A stretch of 64,000 bases of DNA from Streptomyces roseoverticillatus (GCF_000719265.1 NZ_JOFL01000008.1:124001-188000), one strand, 5' to 3'. Shown: positions 8,308 through 18,215, numbered from the stretch's first letter. Notes: a model not told the origin generated them from the sequence alone. A program made the numbers and translations.

Positions 8308-9395
8308 TGCCCCGCCGCACCGCGACGATGCTCGCCTCCCTCTTGATGCTGATCGCGCTCCTCTGCGCGGGCGTGCTGATCCCCGTGCCCTACGCGGAGA
8401 TGTCGCCGGGGCCGACGGTCAATACGCTCGGTGAGCACGGCGGGGAGCCGGTCCTGCAGATCTCCGGCCACGAGACGTATCCGACGACCGGCAATCTCAA
8501 CATGACGACGGTCCGCGTCACCGGCTCCCAGTACCGGATGAACCTGGTGGAGGCGGTCTACGGCTGGATCGCGCACGACAACCTGGTCGTCCCGCACTCC
8601 ACGCTCTACCCGGACGACAAGACGCCCGACGAGCTCAACCAGGAGACGGCGGAGGAGTTCAGCCAGTCGCAGGAGAGCGCCAAGGTGGCGGCGCTCAAGC
8701 AGCTGGACATCCCGGTCGGCACGCGCACGGTGGTGGCGTCGGTCGTCAAGAACAGCCCGGCCGAGGGGCAGCTCCACGCCGGCGACGTGATCAGGTCCGT
8801 CGACGGCACGGAGATCAAGCAGCCCGGTGACGTCGCCAAGCTGGTCACCAAGCACCAGCCCGGCCAGAAGGTCACTTTCCGGATCGTTCCGGCCAAGGAG
8901 GCCGCGGCGGCGGAGAAGGAGAAGCGGCAGCCGGCCGGCGAGCAGGACGTCACCCTCACCACGGCCAAGGCGCCCGACGACAAGCGGGCCGTGGTCGGCA
9001 TCCAGGCCGGGACGGACCACACCTTCCCGTTCACGATCAACATCAAGCTGGCGGACGTCGGCGGGCCGAGCGCCGGGCTGATGTTCGCCCTCGGGATAGT
9101 CGACAAGCTCACGCCCGGGGACCTCACCGGCGGCAAGTTCATCGCCGGCACCGGGACCATAGACGACAACGGCAAGGTCGGCCCGATCGGCGGCGTCGAG
9201 ATGAAGACGGTGGGCGCGCGCAACAAGGGCGCCCGGTACTTCCTGACGCCGAAGGACAACTGCGCGGCCGCGGCGAAGGACAAGCCGGCCGGGCTCACGC
9301 TGATCAAGGTCGACACCATCGGCGACGCGGTCGGCGCCCTGGAGAAGATCCGCAAGGGCGATTCGGCAGGGCTGCCCCTCTGCTCGGCGGGCTGA
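8307..9395 (+). CDS. YlbL-type secreted PDZ / Lon-like serine protease
   Basis: The 362-residue product has an N-terminal membrane anchor or signal segment (about residues 7-27, LASLLMLIALLCAG). A PDZ domain follows (about 140-190, SPAEGQLHAGDVIRSVDG). A Lon-type proteolytic domain comes last, with the nucleophile serine in GGPSAGLMFALG and the general-base lysine in GARNKGARYFLTP. This Ser-Lys dyad layout matches YlbL proteins, predicted extracytoplasmic proteases. ATG 8307 starts exactly where a leaderless promoter predicts. The gene ends at a Streptomyces-type intergenic repeat shared with the convergent neighbour. Confidence 0.9.
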   Translation: MPRRTATMLASLLMLIALLCAGVLIPVPYAEMSPGPTVNTLGEHGGEPVLQISGHETYPTTGNLNMTTVRVTGSQYRMNLVEAVYGWIAHDNLVVPHSTLYPDDKTPDELNQETAEEFSQSQESAKVAALKQLDIPVGTRTVVASVVKNSPAEGQLHAGDVIRSVDGTEIKQPGDVAKLVTKHQPGQKVTFRIVPAKEAAAAEKEKRQPAGEQDVTLTTAKAPDDKRAVVGIQAGTDHTFPFTINIKLADVGGPSAGLMFALGIVDKLTPGDLTGGKFIAGTGTIDDNGKVGPIGGVEMKTVGARNKGARYFLTPKDNCAAAAKDKPAGLTLIKVDTIGDAVGALEKIRKGDSAGLPLCSAG

Positions 9396-9396
9396 C

Positions 9397-9453
9397 GCCC
9401 GCCCTGCCACCGGGGCTCCGCCCCGGACTCCGGTCCTCAAACGCCGGGCGGGC
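9397..9453. terminator. Nested hairpin and dispersed intergenic repeat between convergent genes
   Basis: An outer stem GCCCGCCC/GGGCGGGC (9397-9404 with 9446-9453) encloses CCGGGGC-TCC-GCCCCGG (9410-9426). Bases 9410-9442 recur almost exactly at 59923-59955. The position between convergent stops suits a two-way terminator. Confidence 0.65.
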
Positions 9454-9500
9454 TGGTACTTCAGCGCGCCCGGCGCTCAAAGGCGTACGGCGGTGGCGGA

Positions 9501-10100
9501 CTAGTCCTCGAACGTCGCCGTCAGCGCCTCCGCCAGGCCCGGCACCAGGTCAGGGCCGGTGAGGACCTCGGTCGGCGAGTCCTTCTCGCGCAGCCGCACC
9601 GCGGTCTCCCGCGCGCCGTCCCGCAGCACGGCGACCGTCATCCGGACCTCCTGCCGCTCCGGGTGGGCGGCGACCCACTTGGCGAGCTGCTTCTCGCTCA
9701 TGCCGTTGGGCACGGTGCCCTCGGCGGACGGCGGCAGCATGAGCCGCTCCACGGTCAGAGCGCAGCCCGTCACCGCGTCGGGCCACGCGATGGTGCCGAG
9801 GAACTTGTCCAGGGGGGTGCCCGCCGGGATCTCGTCCTGCTCGATCGGGGTCAGGGCGCCGGCCTGGGTGTGCTCGTCGAGCCCGAGCTGGTCGGCGAGG
9901 CCGGGCTCCTGGGCGCGCAGCTTGCCCGTGTCGACCAGGGCGAACAGCCGCGCGGGCTGGTCCCAGCCGAGGCCGGAGGCGTACTGGTCGATCTCGAGAA
10001 CGGCGCGGGTCAGCGGGCTGGCCGCCATGGGAACGTCGCCGCCCGGGCCGCCGGGGCCGGACGGAAGGGAGGGGTCGGGGGTGCTGGAAGTGCTGGACAT
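9501..10100 (-). CDS. PPA1309 family protein
   Basis: The 199-residue soluble protein has a Ser/Pro/Gly-rich start followed by SPLTRAVLEIDQYASGLGWDQPARLFALVDT, the characteristic opening of the actinobacterial PPA1309 family. DAVTGCALTVERLMLPP and LVPGLAEALTATFED lie near the end. Function is unknown, and no catalytic motif, signal or membrane helix is visible. It is divergent from the UPF0182 gene. ATG 10100 is preceded by CACGAT at 7 nt and no Shine-Dalgarno, so it may be leaderless. Antisense reading frames of the large neighbour extend this frame leftward but are not real. Confidence 0.8.
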   Translation of the reverse strand: MSSTSSTPDPSLPSGPGGPGGDVPMAASPLTRAVLEIDQYASGLGWDQPARLFALVDTGKLRAQEPGLADQLGLDEHTQAGALTPIEQDEIPAGTPLDKFLGTIAWPDAVTGCALTVERLMLPPSAEGTVPNGMSEKQLAKWVAAHPERQEVRMTVAVLRDGARETAVRLREKDSPTEVLTGPDLVPGLAEALTATFED

Positions 10101-10232
10101 GAGCAATATCGTGCCCTGAGAGGGACCGAAAACGGGAACTGAGTAAAGCCTCGGTAAGTTGCCACCTTGGGCCCTAGTATCGCTGGGCCCTGATCGACAG
10201 CTCCACTCACAGCGAACTTCGAGGTGCGCACC

Positions 10233-13130
10233 TTGGCTTTCCAGATGCCGGACCGCGGCGGAGGCCCGACAGGGCCACGGATCAGAGTCGGCCGACCGTC
10301 CCGGCGGATCCGGACCCTGCTCACGACGCTGGGCGTGCTGGCCGCACTGGCCATGCTCTTCGTGATGTTCGCGGGGTTCTGGACGGACTGGCTCTGGTAC
10401 CGCTCGGTGGACTACTCCTCGGTCTTCACCACCACGCTCGGCACCAAGATCGGCCTGTTCGCGGTCTTCGGCCTGCTGATGGCGCTGGCGGTGGGGACCA
10501 ACATCTGGCTGGCGCACCGGCTGCGGCCGCCGCTGGCCGCGATGTCGATGGAGCAGCAGAGCCTCGACCGCTACCGGATGAGCATCGCGCCCTACAAGAA
10601 GTGGGCGCTGCTGGCGGTCACGGCGCTCGTGGGCCTGGTCGCGGGCGCCTCGGCGGCCGGCCAGTGGCGCACGTGGCTGCAGTGGGTCAACGGCGTCTCC
10701 TTCCACCAGAAGGACCCGCAGTTCCACAAGGACATCTCCTTCTACACCTTCGACCTGCCCTGGTACCGCTTCCTGCTGAGCTTCGGCTTCGCCGCCGCGG
10801 TCCTGTCGCTGATCGCCGCGGCCCTGGTGCACTACCTTTACGGCGGCCTGCGGCTGACCAGCCCGGGCCACCGGGCGACGGCCGCGGCCACGGGGCACCT
10901 GTCCGTGCTGCTCGGGATCTTCGTGGGCCTGAAGGCCGTCGCGTACTGGCTGGACCGCTACGGCCTGGCGGTGAAGTCCAGCGGCCTGAAGTCCACCGAC
11001 GGCTGGACGGGGCTGCGCTACGTCGACGCCAACGCGTATCTGCCGGCCAAGACGATCCTCTTCATCATCGCGCTGATCTGCGCGGTGCTGTTCTTCGCCA
11101 CGCTGTGGCGGCGCACCTGGCAGCTGCCGGTGATCGGCTTCGGGCTGATGGTGCTGTCGGCCGTGCTGATCGGCGGGCTCTACCCGGCGATCGTGCAGAA
11201 GTTCCAGGTCCAGCCGAACGAGCAGGCCAAGGAAGCGCCGTACATCAAGAAGAACATCACGGCGACGCGCGAGGCGTACGGGATCGACAAGGCCGACATT
11301 CAGGACTATGCCGGCCGTAACAACGTCGAGGACAAGGACCGGGAGAAGCTGCGGGCCGAGGCCAACACCACGGCCAGTCTCCGGCTGCTCGACCCGAACA
11401 TCGTCTCGCCCACCTTCCAGCAGAAGCAGCAGGTCAAGGGTTACTACCAATTCCCGTCCACGCTCGATGTCGACCGTTACAAGAAGGACGGCAAGGAGCA
11501 GGACACGGTCATCGGTCTGCGCGAGCTGAACATCCGGGGCATTCCCGAGCGCAACTGGATCAACGACCACTTCAAGTACACCCACGGGTACGGCGCCATC
11601 ACCGCCAAGGGAACGGCCGTCACGAGCGAGGGCGAGCCCGACTTCACCGAGAACAGCCTGCCGACGACGGGTGACCTCGGGAAGTACGAGCAGCGTGTGT
11701 ACTTCGGCGAGAAGACCACCCAGTACTCGATCGTGGGCGGCCCTCAGCAGGAGCTGGACTACTCCAGCGACAAGGGCGAGAAGAGCTACACCTACGAGGG
11801 CAAGAGCGGCGTCAGCCTCTCGAATCCGGTGAACCGCGCCGCGTACGCCGTGGCTTTCGGCGAGCCGCAGATCCTCTACTCCGGCGCCATCGGCGACGGT
11901 TCGCGGATCCTCTACAACCGCACGCCCAAGGAGCGCGTCGAGGCGGTCGCCCCGTGGCTGACCATCGACGGCGACGCCTACCCGGCCGTGGTGAACGGCC
12001 GCATCCAGTGGATCGTGGACGCCTACACGACGTCCAACGGCTACCCGTACGCCTCGCGGACGACCCTCGGGGACACCACCGCGGACTCGCTCACGACCGG
12101 ACAGCGCGCGGTCGTCGCCCAGCAGAATCAGGTCAACTACATCCGCAATTCCGTCAAGGCGACCGTGGACGCCTACGACGGCACGGTGAAGCTGTACCAG
12201 TGGGACACCAAGGACCCGGTCCTCAAGACCTGGATGAAGGCGTTCCCCGGCACGGTGAAGGCGAAGAGCGACATCGCCCCGGCCCTGATGGACCACCTGC
12301 GCTACCCGCAGGACCTCTTCAAGGTCCAGCGTGAGCTCCTGACCCGCTACCACGTGACCAACCCGGGCACGTTCTACACGGGCAGCGAGCGCTGGGAGGT
12401 CCCGGACGACCCGACCACCAAGAAGGGCAACGCGGTACCGCCCTACTACCTGAGCATGAAGATGCCTCGCCAGGAGAAGCAGGCCTTCTCGCTGACGACG
12501 ACGCTGACTCCGAAGTCGAGGGAGAACCTCGGGGCCTTCATGGCGGTCGACGCGGATGCCACGAGCCCCGATTACGGCAGGATCAGAATCCTGAAAATGC
12601 CGTCGGACAACCCCGTCTCGGGTCCGCAGCAGGTGCAGAGCAACTTCAACAGCGATACGAAGATCGCCGAGAAGATCAACGTTCTGAAGAGAATGGGCGG
12701 CGATTCCGAGGTCGAGTACGGCAATCTGCTGACCGTGCCCTTGGGCGACGGGTTGCTGTACGTGGAACCGGTCTATGTGCGAGGCGCCGGCACGAATTAC
12801 CCCCTGCTGCGCAAGGTGCTCGTGACCTACGGCAAGAACACCGCCTTCGAGGACACCTTGGAGCAGGCCCTGGACGCGGTGTTCGGCAAGAAGGCGTCGG
12901 AAGGCGGCCCCGCCCAGCCGGAGAAGCCCTCCACCCCCACTCAGGACCCCACCGTCAAGCAAGCCCTGAAGGACGCCCAGGACGCCTTCGCGGCGAGCCA
13001 GAAGGCCCTGGAGAACAAGAACTGGGCGGAGTACGGCAAGGCCCAGGACGCCCTGAAGGACGCCCTGGACCGGGCCGCCAAGGCCGAGGCCAAGGCCGCC
13101 GAGAAGGGTGCCGGCAAGCCGGGAAGTTGA
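10233..13130 (+). CDS. UPF0182 family large integral membrane protein
   Basis: The 965-residue protein is of the COG1615/UPF0182 type, which is widespread in actinobacteria and of unknown function. The N-terminal third holds about seven hydrophobic segments (first near residue 30, [21 protein letters not shown]). The landmark [18 protein letters not shown] follows. A large extracytoplasmic region comes next, including [11 protein letters not shown] and [17 protein letters not shown] blocks. The C-terminus is an Ala/Lys-rich coiled tail ([18 protein letters not shown]). I chose TTG 10233 because GAGG lies 8 nt upstream. GTG 10224 and ATG 10245 are alternatives. Confidence 0.85.
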   Translation: MAFQMPDRGGGPTGPRIRVGRPSRRIRTLLTTLGVLAALAMLFVMFAGFWTDWLWYRSVDYSSVFTTTLGTKIGLFAVFGLLMALAVGTNIWLAHRLRPPLAAMSMEQQSLDRYRMSIAPYKKWALLAVTALVGLVAGASAAGQWRTWLQWVNGVSFHQKDPQFHKDISFYTFDLPWYRFLLSFGFAAAVLSLIAAALVHYLYGGLRLTSPGHRATAAATGHLSVLLGIFVGLKAVAYWLDRYGLAVKSSGLKSTDGWTGLRYVDANAYLPAKTILFIIALICAVLFFATLWRRTWQLPVIGFGLMVLSAVLIGGLYPAIVQKFQVQPNEQAKEAPYIKKNITATREAYGIDKADIQDYAGRNNVEDKDREKLRAEANTTASLRLLDPNIVSPTFQQKQQVKGYYQFPSTLDVDRYKKDGKEQDTVIGLRELNIRGIPERNWINDHFKYTHGYGAITAKGTAVTSEGEPDFTENSLPTTGDLGKYEQRVYFGEKTTQYSIVGGPQQELDYSSDKGEKSYTYEGKSGVSLSNPVNRAAYAVAFGEPQILYSGAIGDGSRILYNRTPKERVEAVAPWLTIDGDAYPAVVNGRIQWIVDAYTTSNGYPYASRTTLGDTTADSLTTGQRAVVAQQNQVNYIRNSVKATVDAYDGTVKLYQWDTKDPVLKTWMKAFPGTVKAKSDIAPALMDHLRYPQDLFKVQRELLTRYHVTNPGTFYTGSERWEVPDDPTTKKGNAVPPYYLSMKMPRQEKQAFSLTTTLTPKSRENLGAFMAVDADATSPDYGRIRILKMPSDNPVSGPQQVQSNFNSDTKIAEKINVLKRMGGDSEVEYGNLLTVPLGDGLLYVEPVYVRGAGTNYPLLRKVLVTYGKNTAFEDTLEQALDAVFGKKASEGGPAQPEKPSTPTQDPTVKQALKDAQDAFAASQKALENKNWAEYGKAQDALKDALDRAAKAEAKAAEKGAGKPGS

Positions 13131-13172
13131 TCAAGCCCCGCCCCGCGCCGTGGTACGGTTGTTCCACAACAG

Positions 13173-13246
13173 CGCGGGGTGGAGCAGCTCGGTAGCTCGC
13201 TGGGCTCATAACCCAGAGGTCGCAGGTTCAAATCCTGTCCCCGCTA
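13173..13246 (+). tRNA. Initiator tRNA-fMet (CAT), copy 1
   Basis: The 74-nt gene folds as a cloverleaf with anticodon loop CTCATAA. The three GGG/CCC pairs in the anticodon stem mark initiator tRNA. Position 1 is C and position 72 is T, so the first acceptor pair is mismatched, another initiator trait. CCA is not encoded. A possible -10 (TACGGT, 13154) lies upstream, and a strong terminator starts 8 nt downstream. Confidence 0.96.
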
Positions 13247-13253
13247 CTTCAAG

Positions 13254-13291
13254 ACAAGGCCCGGAGTCCAGCCTCGGACTCCGGGCCTTGT
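13254..13291 (+). terminator. Terminator of tRNA-fMet copy 1
   Basis: A perfect 16-bp stem (13254-13269 with 13276-13291) and 6-nt loop immediately follow the tRNA. Confidence 0.85.
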
Positions 13292-13482
13292 CGTTCCCGG
13301 ACCCCGCCGGCCACCCCGGCCGTGCGGTGTCCGGGTGACGCGGACTGTGCGGGTTGTGTGCGGGGCTTCTGTGGAGAGTTTGGAGCCCCGTCGTGTCGGG
13401 AAGTCGGGAAGTCGACAAAACGCTGAAGTGACCTCACTGGCTGCGGTATACCAGGTGTACGCGGGTTGCGGGTGGTGCGACG

Positions 13483-15360
13483 ATGGGGCTTATGGGGGAC
13501 AGGACGACGCTGTGGGAGACAGGCCGGCTTGTAGAGGCTCCCGGTGACGGGAGCGAACAGGAAATGCCGGGGCTCCGTCCCGGCACGGCGGACTCCGCCG
13601 ACGCCGGCGACGCCGCCGACCTCGAGCTGGAGACCGTTCGCCGCCGCGCCGCGGAGGGCGGTGACCCCGCCGCTCTGAGCATGCTCGGTGCCCTGCTGCT
13701 GCGCCGTGGAGACCTCGACGGGGCGGAGCGCCACCTGCGCGCCGCCACGGCCGAGGGCGACCGCTCCGCCGCCAACAACCTGGGCGTCCTGCTGCACCAG
13801 CGGGGCTACGCCGACGAGGCCGCGGGGTGGTGGCGCATCGCCGCCGTCGCCGGGTCCCCGGCCGCCGCGCACGCCCTCGGCCGCTACCACCGTGAGCGCG
13901 GGGACGAGCCCGCCGCCGAGTACTGGCTGCGCCAATCGGCTGAATCCGGGCACGCTCTCGGCGCCTACGCCCTCGCCGACCTCCTGGAGCACCGCAGCGA
14001 CGTCGGCGCCGAGCGCTGGTTCCGGGCCGCGGCCGAGCGGGGCCACCGCGAGGCCGCCTACCGCCTCGCCCGCATCCTGGACGGCCGCGCGCCGCGCTCC
14101 CGCGCCGAGAGCCTCGGCCCCGGCGGCGTCGAGACCTCCGTCCGCGAGCTGCGCGCCGCCGCCGCGGGCGGCCGCGAGGGCAGCGGCCCGGGCCGCGAGG
14201 CCGAGCAGTGGTACCGCCAGGCCGCCGCCCGCGGCCACCGCCGGGCCGCCCTCCACCTGGGCACCCTGCTGGAGGCCCGCGGCGAGTCCCAGGAGGCCGC
14301 CCGCTGGTACCTGACGTCCGCCAAGGACGGCGAGCCCCGCGCGGCCTGCGCCCTCGGCTTCCTGCTGCGCGACGCCGGGGACACCGACAGCGCCGCCGTG
14401 TGGTGGCGCCGCGCCGCCCAGGAGGGCGACGGCAATGCCGCCAACGCCCTGGGCGCCCTGCACGCCGATCGCGGCGAGTCCCAGGAGGCCGAGCGCTGGT
14501 ACCGCACGGCGCTCGACCACGGTGACGTCAACGGCGCGTACAACCTCGGCCTGCTCTGCGCCGAGCAGGGCCGCACCGCCCAGGCCGAGCAGTGGTACCG
14601 CCGCGCCGCCTACGCCGGCCACAAGGAGGCCGCCAACGCCCTGGCCGTGCTGCTCCTCCAGGGCGGCGACGCGGCCGGCGCCGAGCCGTGGTTCTCCAAG
14701 GCCGCCGAGGCGGGCAGCGTCGACGCGGCCTTCAACCTCGGCATCCTCTACGCCGGGCGGGACGAGGACCGCACGGCCTTCCAGTGGTACGAGCGGGCCG
14801 CGTCGGCCGGGCACACCGACGCCGCCCTCCAGGTCGCCATGGCCCTCCTTCGCGACGGCGACGAGGAGGCCGCCGAGCGGCACCTCCGGGTGGCCGTACG
14901 GGGCGGCAGCGCGGAGGCCGCCTTCCGGCTGGGCGCGCTCCTCGACCGGGACGAGGAGGCGCGCGAGGAGTGCGAGGAGTGGTACGGCCGGGCCGCCCGG
15001 CAGGGCCACCGCCGCGCCCAGGTGCGGCTCGGGATGCTCGTCGCCGAGCGGGGCGACGTGGTCGAGGCCGCGCACTGGTACCGCGAGGCGGCCGAGGCCG
15101 GCAGCCGCAACGGCGCCTTCAACCTGGGGCTGCTGCTGGCCCGCGAGGGCAGCGAGCCGGAGGCCGCCCTGTGGTGGGCCCGCGCGGCCGAGTCCGGCCA
15201 CGGGCGGGCCGCCCTGCGGCTCGCCCTGCTGGCGGCGCGGCGGGGCGACCTCACGGAGGGGCGGCACTGGTGCGACCGGGCTGTCGCGCTCGGGCCGCCG
15301 GAGGTGGCGGAGCGGGCCGCCCGGCTGCGGGATGCGTTGCAGCAGGAGCTGACCGCGTAG
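13483..15360 (+). CDS. Sel1-like/TPR repeat protein
   Basis: The 625-residue protein consists almost wholly of about 36-residue Sel1/TPR repeats from residue 50 on. Typical units read A-E-x-W-Y-R-x-A-A-x-x-G-H-x-x-A-A-x-x-L-G-x-L-L, giving an all-helical scaffold for protein contacts. A linker near residues 205-240 interrupts the repeats. No signal peptide or catalytic motif is visible, so a cytosolic adaptor role is inferred. ATG 13483 opens the frame; ATG 13492 (MGDRTTLWETG) is an equally plausible start, and neither has a strong ribosome site. The gene sits between two identical initiator tRNA genes. Confidence 0.85.
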   Translation: MGLMGDRTTLWETGRLVEAPGDGSEQEMPGLRPGTADSADAGDAADLELETVRRRAAEGGDPAALSMLGALLLRRGDLDGAERHLRAATAEGDRSAANNLGVLLHQRGYADEAAGWWRIAAVAGSPAAAHALGRYHRERGDEPAAEYWLRQSAESGHALGAYALADLLEHRSDVGAERWFRAAAERGHREAAYRLARILDGRAPRSRAESLGPGGVETSVRELRAAAAGGREGSGPGREAEQWYRQAAARGHRRAALHLGTLLEARGESQEAARWYLTSAKDGEPRAACALGFLLRDAGDTDSAAVWWRRAAQEGDGNAANALGALHADRGESQEAERWYRTALDHGDVNGAYNLGLLCAEQGRTAQAEQWYRRAAYAGHKEAANALAVLLLQGGDAAGAEPWFSKAAEAGSVDAAFNLGILYAGRDEDRTAFQWYERAASAGHTDAALQVAMALLRDGDEEAAERHLRVAVRGGSAEAAFRLGALLDRDEEAREECEEWYGRAARQGHRRAQVRLGMLVAERGDVVEAAHWYREAAEAGSRNGAFNLGLLLAREGSEPEAALWWARAAESGHGRAALRLALLAARRGDLTEGRHWCDRAVALGPPEVAERAARLRDALQQELTA

Positions 15361-15403
15361 GGCCGCTCGGCAGAGCCGGCCCGGCGTTGCCGGTGTACCT
15401 CAT

Positions 15404-15433
15404 TTGCCTCAGCAGCCGTCACCGGGTTAGAGT
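15404..15433 (+). promoter_or_regulatory. Promoter of tRNA-fMet copy 2
   Basis: TTGCCT (15404-15409) and TAGAGT (15428-15433) are separated by 18 bp. The -10 lies 12 nt before the tRNA 5' end, as expected for a vegetative tRNA promoter. Confidence 0.65.
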
Positions 15434-15445
15434 CTGTCTTACCGA

Positions 15446-15519
15446 CGCGGGGTGGAGCAGCTCGGTAGCTCGCTGGGCTCATAACCCAGAGGTCGCAGGT
15501 TCAAATCCTGTCCCCGCTA
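15446..15519 (+). tRNA. Initiator tRNA-fMet (CAT), copy 2
   Basis: Identical in all 74 nt to copy 1 at 13173, with the same C1/T72 mismatch, the same GGG/CCC anticodon stem and no encoded CCA. The flanks differ outside the gene, so the duplication is confined to the tRNA itself. It has its own promoter and terminator. Confidence 0.96.
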
Positions 15520-15527
15520 CTGCAGAC

Positions 15528-15559
15528 GAAGGCCCGGATCCTCAAGGATCCGGGCCTTC
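15528..15559. terminator. Terminator between tRNA-fMet copy 2 and catR
   Basis: A perfect 14-bp stem (15528-15541 with 15546-15559) with a TCAA loop. It lies after the tRNA and immediately beyond the convergent catR stop, so it can serve both. Confidence 0.85.
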
Positions 15560-15561
15560 TC

Positions 15562-15978
15562 TCATGCCGTGGAGCAGCCGGGGCACAGGCCGCGGTAGGT
15601 GACCTCGACCGCCGCCACCTGGAAGCCGAAGCGCTCCTCGGCGGGCAGCCCGGCGAGCAGGTCGCCCGTGGGGTGGACGTCCCGGATGGTGCCGCACTGC
15701 GAGCACACCAGGTGCTGGTGCGCGTGGTGGGCGTTGGGGTCGTAGCGCTTGGCGCGCCCGTCCGTGCTCACTTCCATGATCTCGCCCAGGGAGACCAGCT
15801 CCCCGAGGGTGTTGTACACGGTCGCGCGCGAGATCTCCGGCAGCAGTTCGGCGGCCTTGGCGTGCACCTCGTCCGCGGTGTAGTGCACGTGGTCCCCGTC
15901 GAGGACCTCGGCGACGACGCGTCGCTGCGAGGTCAGCCGCCAGCCGCGTCCCCGGAGCCGTTCCAGCAGGTCACTCAT
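15562..15978 (-). CDS. catR: Fur-family (PerR-like) peroxide regulator CatR
   Basis: A 138-residue Fur-family repressor. The winged helix holds RLTSQRRVVAEVL and ISRATVYNTLGELVSLGEI. The metal region has the HHAHQHLVCSQCG cluster and a second CPGC pair at the C-terminus, so both structural CxxC pairs are present. It is divergent from a catalase gene, the arrangement of Streptomyces catR-catA. There CatR represses catalase and is inactivated by peroxide through metal-catalysed oxidation. ATG 15978 has AGGTGA at good spacing; GTG 15987 is a poorer choice. The palindrome CCTATC-AGTCA-GATAGG overlaps its leader and may be an autoregulatory site. Confidence 0.88.
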   Translation of the reverse strand: MSDLLERLRGRGWRLTSQRRVVAEVLDGDHVHYTADEVHAKAAELLPEISRATVYNTLGELVSLGEIMEVSTDGRAKRYDPNAHHAHQHLVCSQCGTIRDVHPTGDLLAGLPAEERFGFQVAAVEVTYRGLCPGCSTA

Positions 15979-15986
15979 GCCATTCA

Positions 15987-16003
15987 CCTATCAGTCAGAT
16001 AGG
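15987..16003. promoter_or_regulatory. Palindrome in the catR leader
   Basis: CCTATC and GATAGG are separated by 5 nt directly upstream of the catR ribosome site. It could be an autoregulatory operator; its sequence differs from the catA operator, so this is uncertain. Confidence 0.4.
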
Positions 16004-16061
16004 ACCAGCGTAGCAGCGGCCCTCGTCCACCATTGGATCTCATATCTATGTCATGTCTATC

Positions 16062-16089
16062 TTGACTTAGACAACGTCTAATGTAGGAT
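16062..16089 (+). promoter_or_regulatory. catA promoter with Fur-type operator
   Basis: TTGACT (16062-16067) and TAGGAT (16084-16089) are 16 bp apart. The perfect inverted repeat TTAGACAACGTCTAA (16067-16081) fills the spacer, so a bound CatR dimer would block RNA polymerase. Confidence 0.75.
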
Positions 16090-16182
16090 CGAGCTCGGCT
16101 CAAGGCCAGGCGATCGACCAGAAGACCGGTCGGCCGGTTCGGGGCCGAGTGACGGACGAGATGACGGATGACGGAGGCACAC

Positions 16183-17667
16183 GTGCCGGTTCAGGGCGAG
16201 GACATCTACACGACGGGCCCGCTGACCACGGAGTCCGGAGCTCCGGTCGCGGACAACCAGAACGGTGAGACCGCGGGCGTCGGCGGCCCCGTCCTGATCC
16301 AGGACCAGTCGCTGATCGAGAAGCTCGCGCACTTCAACCGCGAGCGCATCCCGGAGCGCGTGGTGCACGCCCGCGGCGCCGGTGCGTACGGCACGTTCAC
16401 CGTGACCGCCGACGTCACGCGGTACACCCGGGCCGCGTTCCTCTCCGAGGTGGGCAAGCAGACCGAGACGTTCCTGCGGTTCTCGACCGTCGCCGGCAGC
16501 CTCGGCTCCGCCGACACGGTGCGCGACCCCCGCGGCTTCTCCCTCAAGTTCTACACCGAGGAGGGCAATTACGACCTCGTCGGCAACAACACCCCGGTGT
16601 TCTTCATCAAGGACGCCATCAAGTTCCCCGACTTCATCCACACCCAGAAGCGCGACCCGTACACCGGCTCGCAGGAGGCGGACAACGTCTGGGACTTCTG
16701 GGGGCTCTCCCCGGAGGCCACCCACCAGGTGACCTGGCTGTTCGGCGACCGCGGCATCCCCGCCTCGTACCGCCACATGAACGGCTACGGCTCGCACACC
16801 TTCCAGTGGAACAACGCCGCCGGCGAGACCTTCTGGGTCAAGTACCACTTCAAGACCGACCAGGGCGTCAAGAGCCTCACCCAGGCCGAGGGCGACCGGA
16901 TCGCCGGCGAGGACCCGGACTTCCACCAGCGCGACCTGCGCGAGTCCATCGAGCGCGGCGAGTTCCCGACCTGGACCGTCCAGGTGCAGATCATGCCGGC
17001 GGACGAGGCGGCGAACTACCGCTTCAACCCGTTCGACCTCACCAAGGTGTGGCCGCACGAGGACTACCCGCCGATCGAGATCGGCAAGCTGGAGCTCAAC
17101 CGCAACCCCGACAACATCTTCGCCGAGGTGGAGCAGGCGATCTTCTCGCCGGCGCACTTCGTGCCGGGCATCGGCCCCTCCCCGGACAAGATGCTGCAGG
17201 GCCGCCTCTTCGCCTACGGCGACGCCCACCGCTACCGCGTCGGCATCAACGCCGACCACCTGCCGGTGAACCGCCCGCGCGCCACCGTGGCGCGCACCTA
17301 CGGCCGGGACGGCCACGCCTACGACGGCCGCCACGGCCGCGCCAAGAACTACGAGCCCAACTCCTTCGGCGGCCCGCAGCAGACCGGAGCGGCGCTGTGG
17401 CAGCCCACTGCGGTCACCGGCGCCACCGGCACGCACGAGGCGCCCTCGCACGCCGAGGACAACGACTTCGTGCAGGCGGGCAACCTCTACCGGCTGATGT
17501 CGGAGGAGGAGAAGGAGCGTCTGATCGCCAACCTCGCGGGCTTCATCGCGAAGGTCTCGCGCGACGACATCGCCGAGCGGGCCATCAACAACTTCCGCCA
17601 GGCGGACGCGGACTACGGCAAGCGGCTCGACGCAGCGGTCCAGGCACTGCGCCCCCTTCGCGGCTAA
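16183..17667 (+). CDS. catA: Monofunctional haem catalase
   Basis: A 494-residue clade 3-type catalase that dismutates H2O2 in the cytosol. The catalytic histidine is in [16 protein letters not shown]. The asparagine region reads [18 protein letters not shown]. The proximal haem tyrosine motif R-L-F-A-Y-G-D lies near residue 345. NADPH-site features [11 protein letters not shown] and [12 protein letters not shown] are also present. GTG 16183 has GGAGG exactly 5 nt upstream and is preferred. ATG 16168 would add MTEAH but lacks its own ribosome site. Expression is most likely peroxide-induced through CatR. Confidence 0.95.
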   Translation: MPVQGEDIYTTGPLTTESGAPVADNQNGETAGVGGPVLIQDQSLIEKLAHFNRERIPERVVHARGAGAYGTFTVTADVTRYTRAAFLSEVGKQTETFLRFSTVAGSLGSADTVRDPRGFSLKFYTEEGNYDLVGNNTPVFFIKDAIKFPDFIHTQKRDPYTGSQEADNVWDFWGLSPEATHQVTWLFGDRGIPASYRHMNGYGSHTFQWNNAAGETFWVKYHFKTDQGVKSLTQAEGDRIAGEDPDFHQRDLRESIERGEFPTWTVQVQIMPADEAANYRFNPFDLTKVWPHEDYPPIEIGKLELNRNPDNIFAEVEQAIFSPAHFVPGIGPSPDKMLQGRLFAYGDAHRYRVGINADHLPVNRPRATVARTYGRDGHAYDGRHGRAKNYEPNSFGGPQQTGAALWQPTAVTGATGTHEAPSHAEDNDFVQAGNLYRLMSEEEKERLIANLAGFIAKVSRDDIAERAINNFRQADADYGKRLDAAVQALRPLRG

Positions 17668-17737
17668 GCCGCCGCCGCTCTCGCGGAGGTGGTGACTCGC
17701 CGTAGGGGTTGCTCAATGACCGCTTGCCGTGCATGAC

Positions 17738-17776
17738 CCGGAGAGGCCGGACGCCATTGGGCTCCGGCCTCTCCGG
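17738..17776. terminator. Terminator between convergent catA and CBS genes
   Basis: A perfect 14-bp stem (17738-17751 with 17763-17776) with an 11-nt loop sits between the two stop codons. Confidence 0.8.
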
Positions 17777-17798
17777 CTGTACGGAGCACTCGCGCCCT

Positions 17799-18215
17799 TC
17801 AGCCCGCCAGCACGCCGGCGTCCTCCCGGGACCCGCGCGCCCTCGCCCGCACCCAGCAGCGGATGATGTCGCGCACCGACACCACCCCCACCGGCCCGTG
17901 GCCGTCGAGGACGATCAGGTGCCGGAAGCCGCCGCGCGACATGGCCGCGGCGGCCTCGTCGAGGGTCCACTCCGGGGCCGCGAAGACGACGTCCGTCGTG
18001 GTGTGCGCGTGGGCCGTCTCCCGGTCCGGGTCCTGCCCGGCGCCCACCGAATTGAGGATGTCCCGCTCGGTGAGGATGCCGAGCCCGCTGGTATCGGGGT
18101 CGAGGACGACCGCGGCCCCTATCCTGCGCGCGGACATCAGCCGGGCCGCCTGGCGGAGGGTGTGGGCGGGGCCGATGGTGAGGACCACCGTGCTCATGGC
18201 GTCGCGGACGAGCAT
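17799..18215 (-). CDS. Tandem CBS-domain protein
   Basis: A 138-residue protein made of two CBS motifs. The first (about residues 5-55) contains MSARRIGAAVVLDPDTSGLGILTERDIL. The second (about 75-125) contains MSRGGFRHLIVLDGHGPVGVVSVRDII. Paired CBS domains bind adenosine ligands such as AMP, ATP or S-adenosylmethionine. Stand-alone versions act as regulators of unknown partners. ATG 18215 is chosen because AAGGAGG lies about 11 nt upstream; GTG 18227 sits on top of that sequence. The convergent catalase is probably unrelated. Confidence 0.85.
   Translation of the reverse strand: MLVRDAMSTVVLTIGPAHTLRQAARLMSARRIGAAVVLDPDTSGLGILTERDILNSVGAGQDPDRETAHAHTTTDVVFAAPEWTLDEAAAAMSRGGFRHLIVLDGHGPVGVVSVRDIIRCWVRARARGSREDAGVLAG

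Noticed and set aside
9501..12962. A very long minus-strand frame opposite the UPF0182 gene
   Set aside because: Only its last 199 codons (PPA1309 protein) make sense. The rest is antisense shadow with repetitive composition forced by GC-rich codons of the real gene.
13173..15519. tRNA genes as attachment sites of an integrated element
   Set aside because: Both tRNAs are complete, no integrase is present, and the sequence between them is a normal chromosomal gene.
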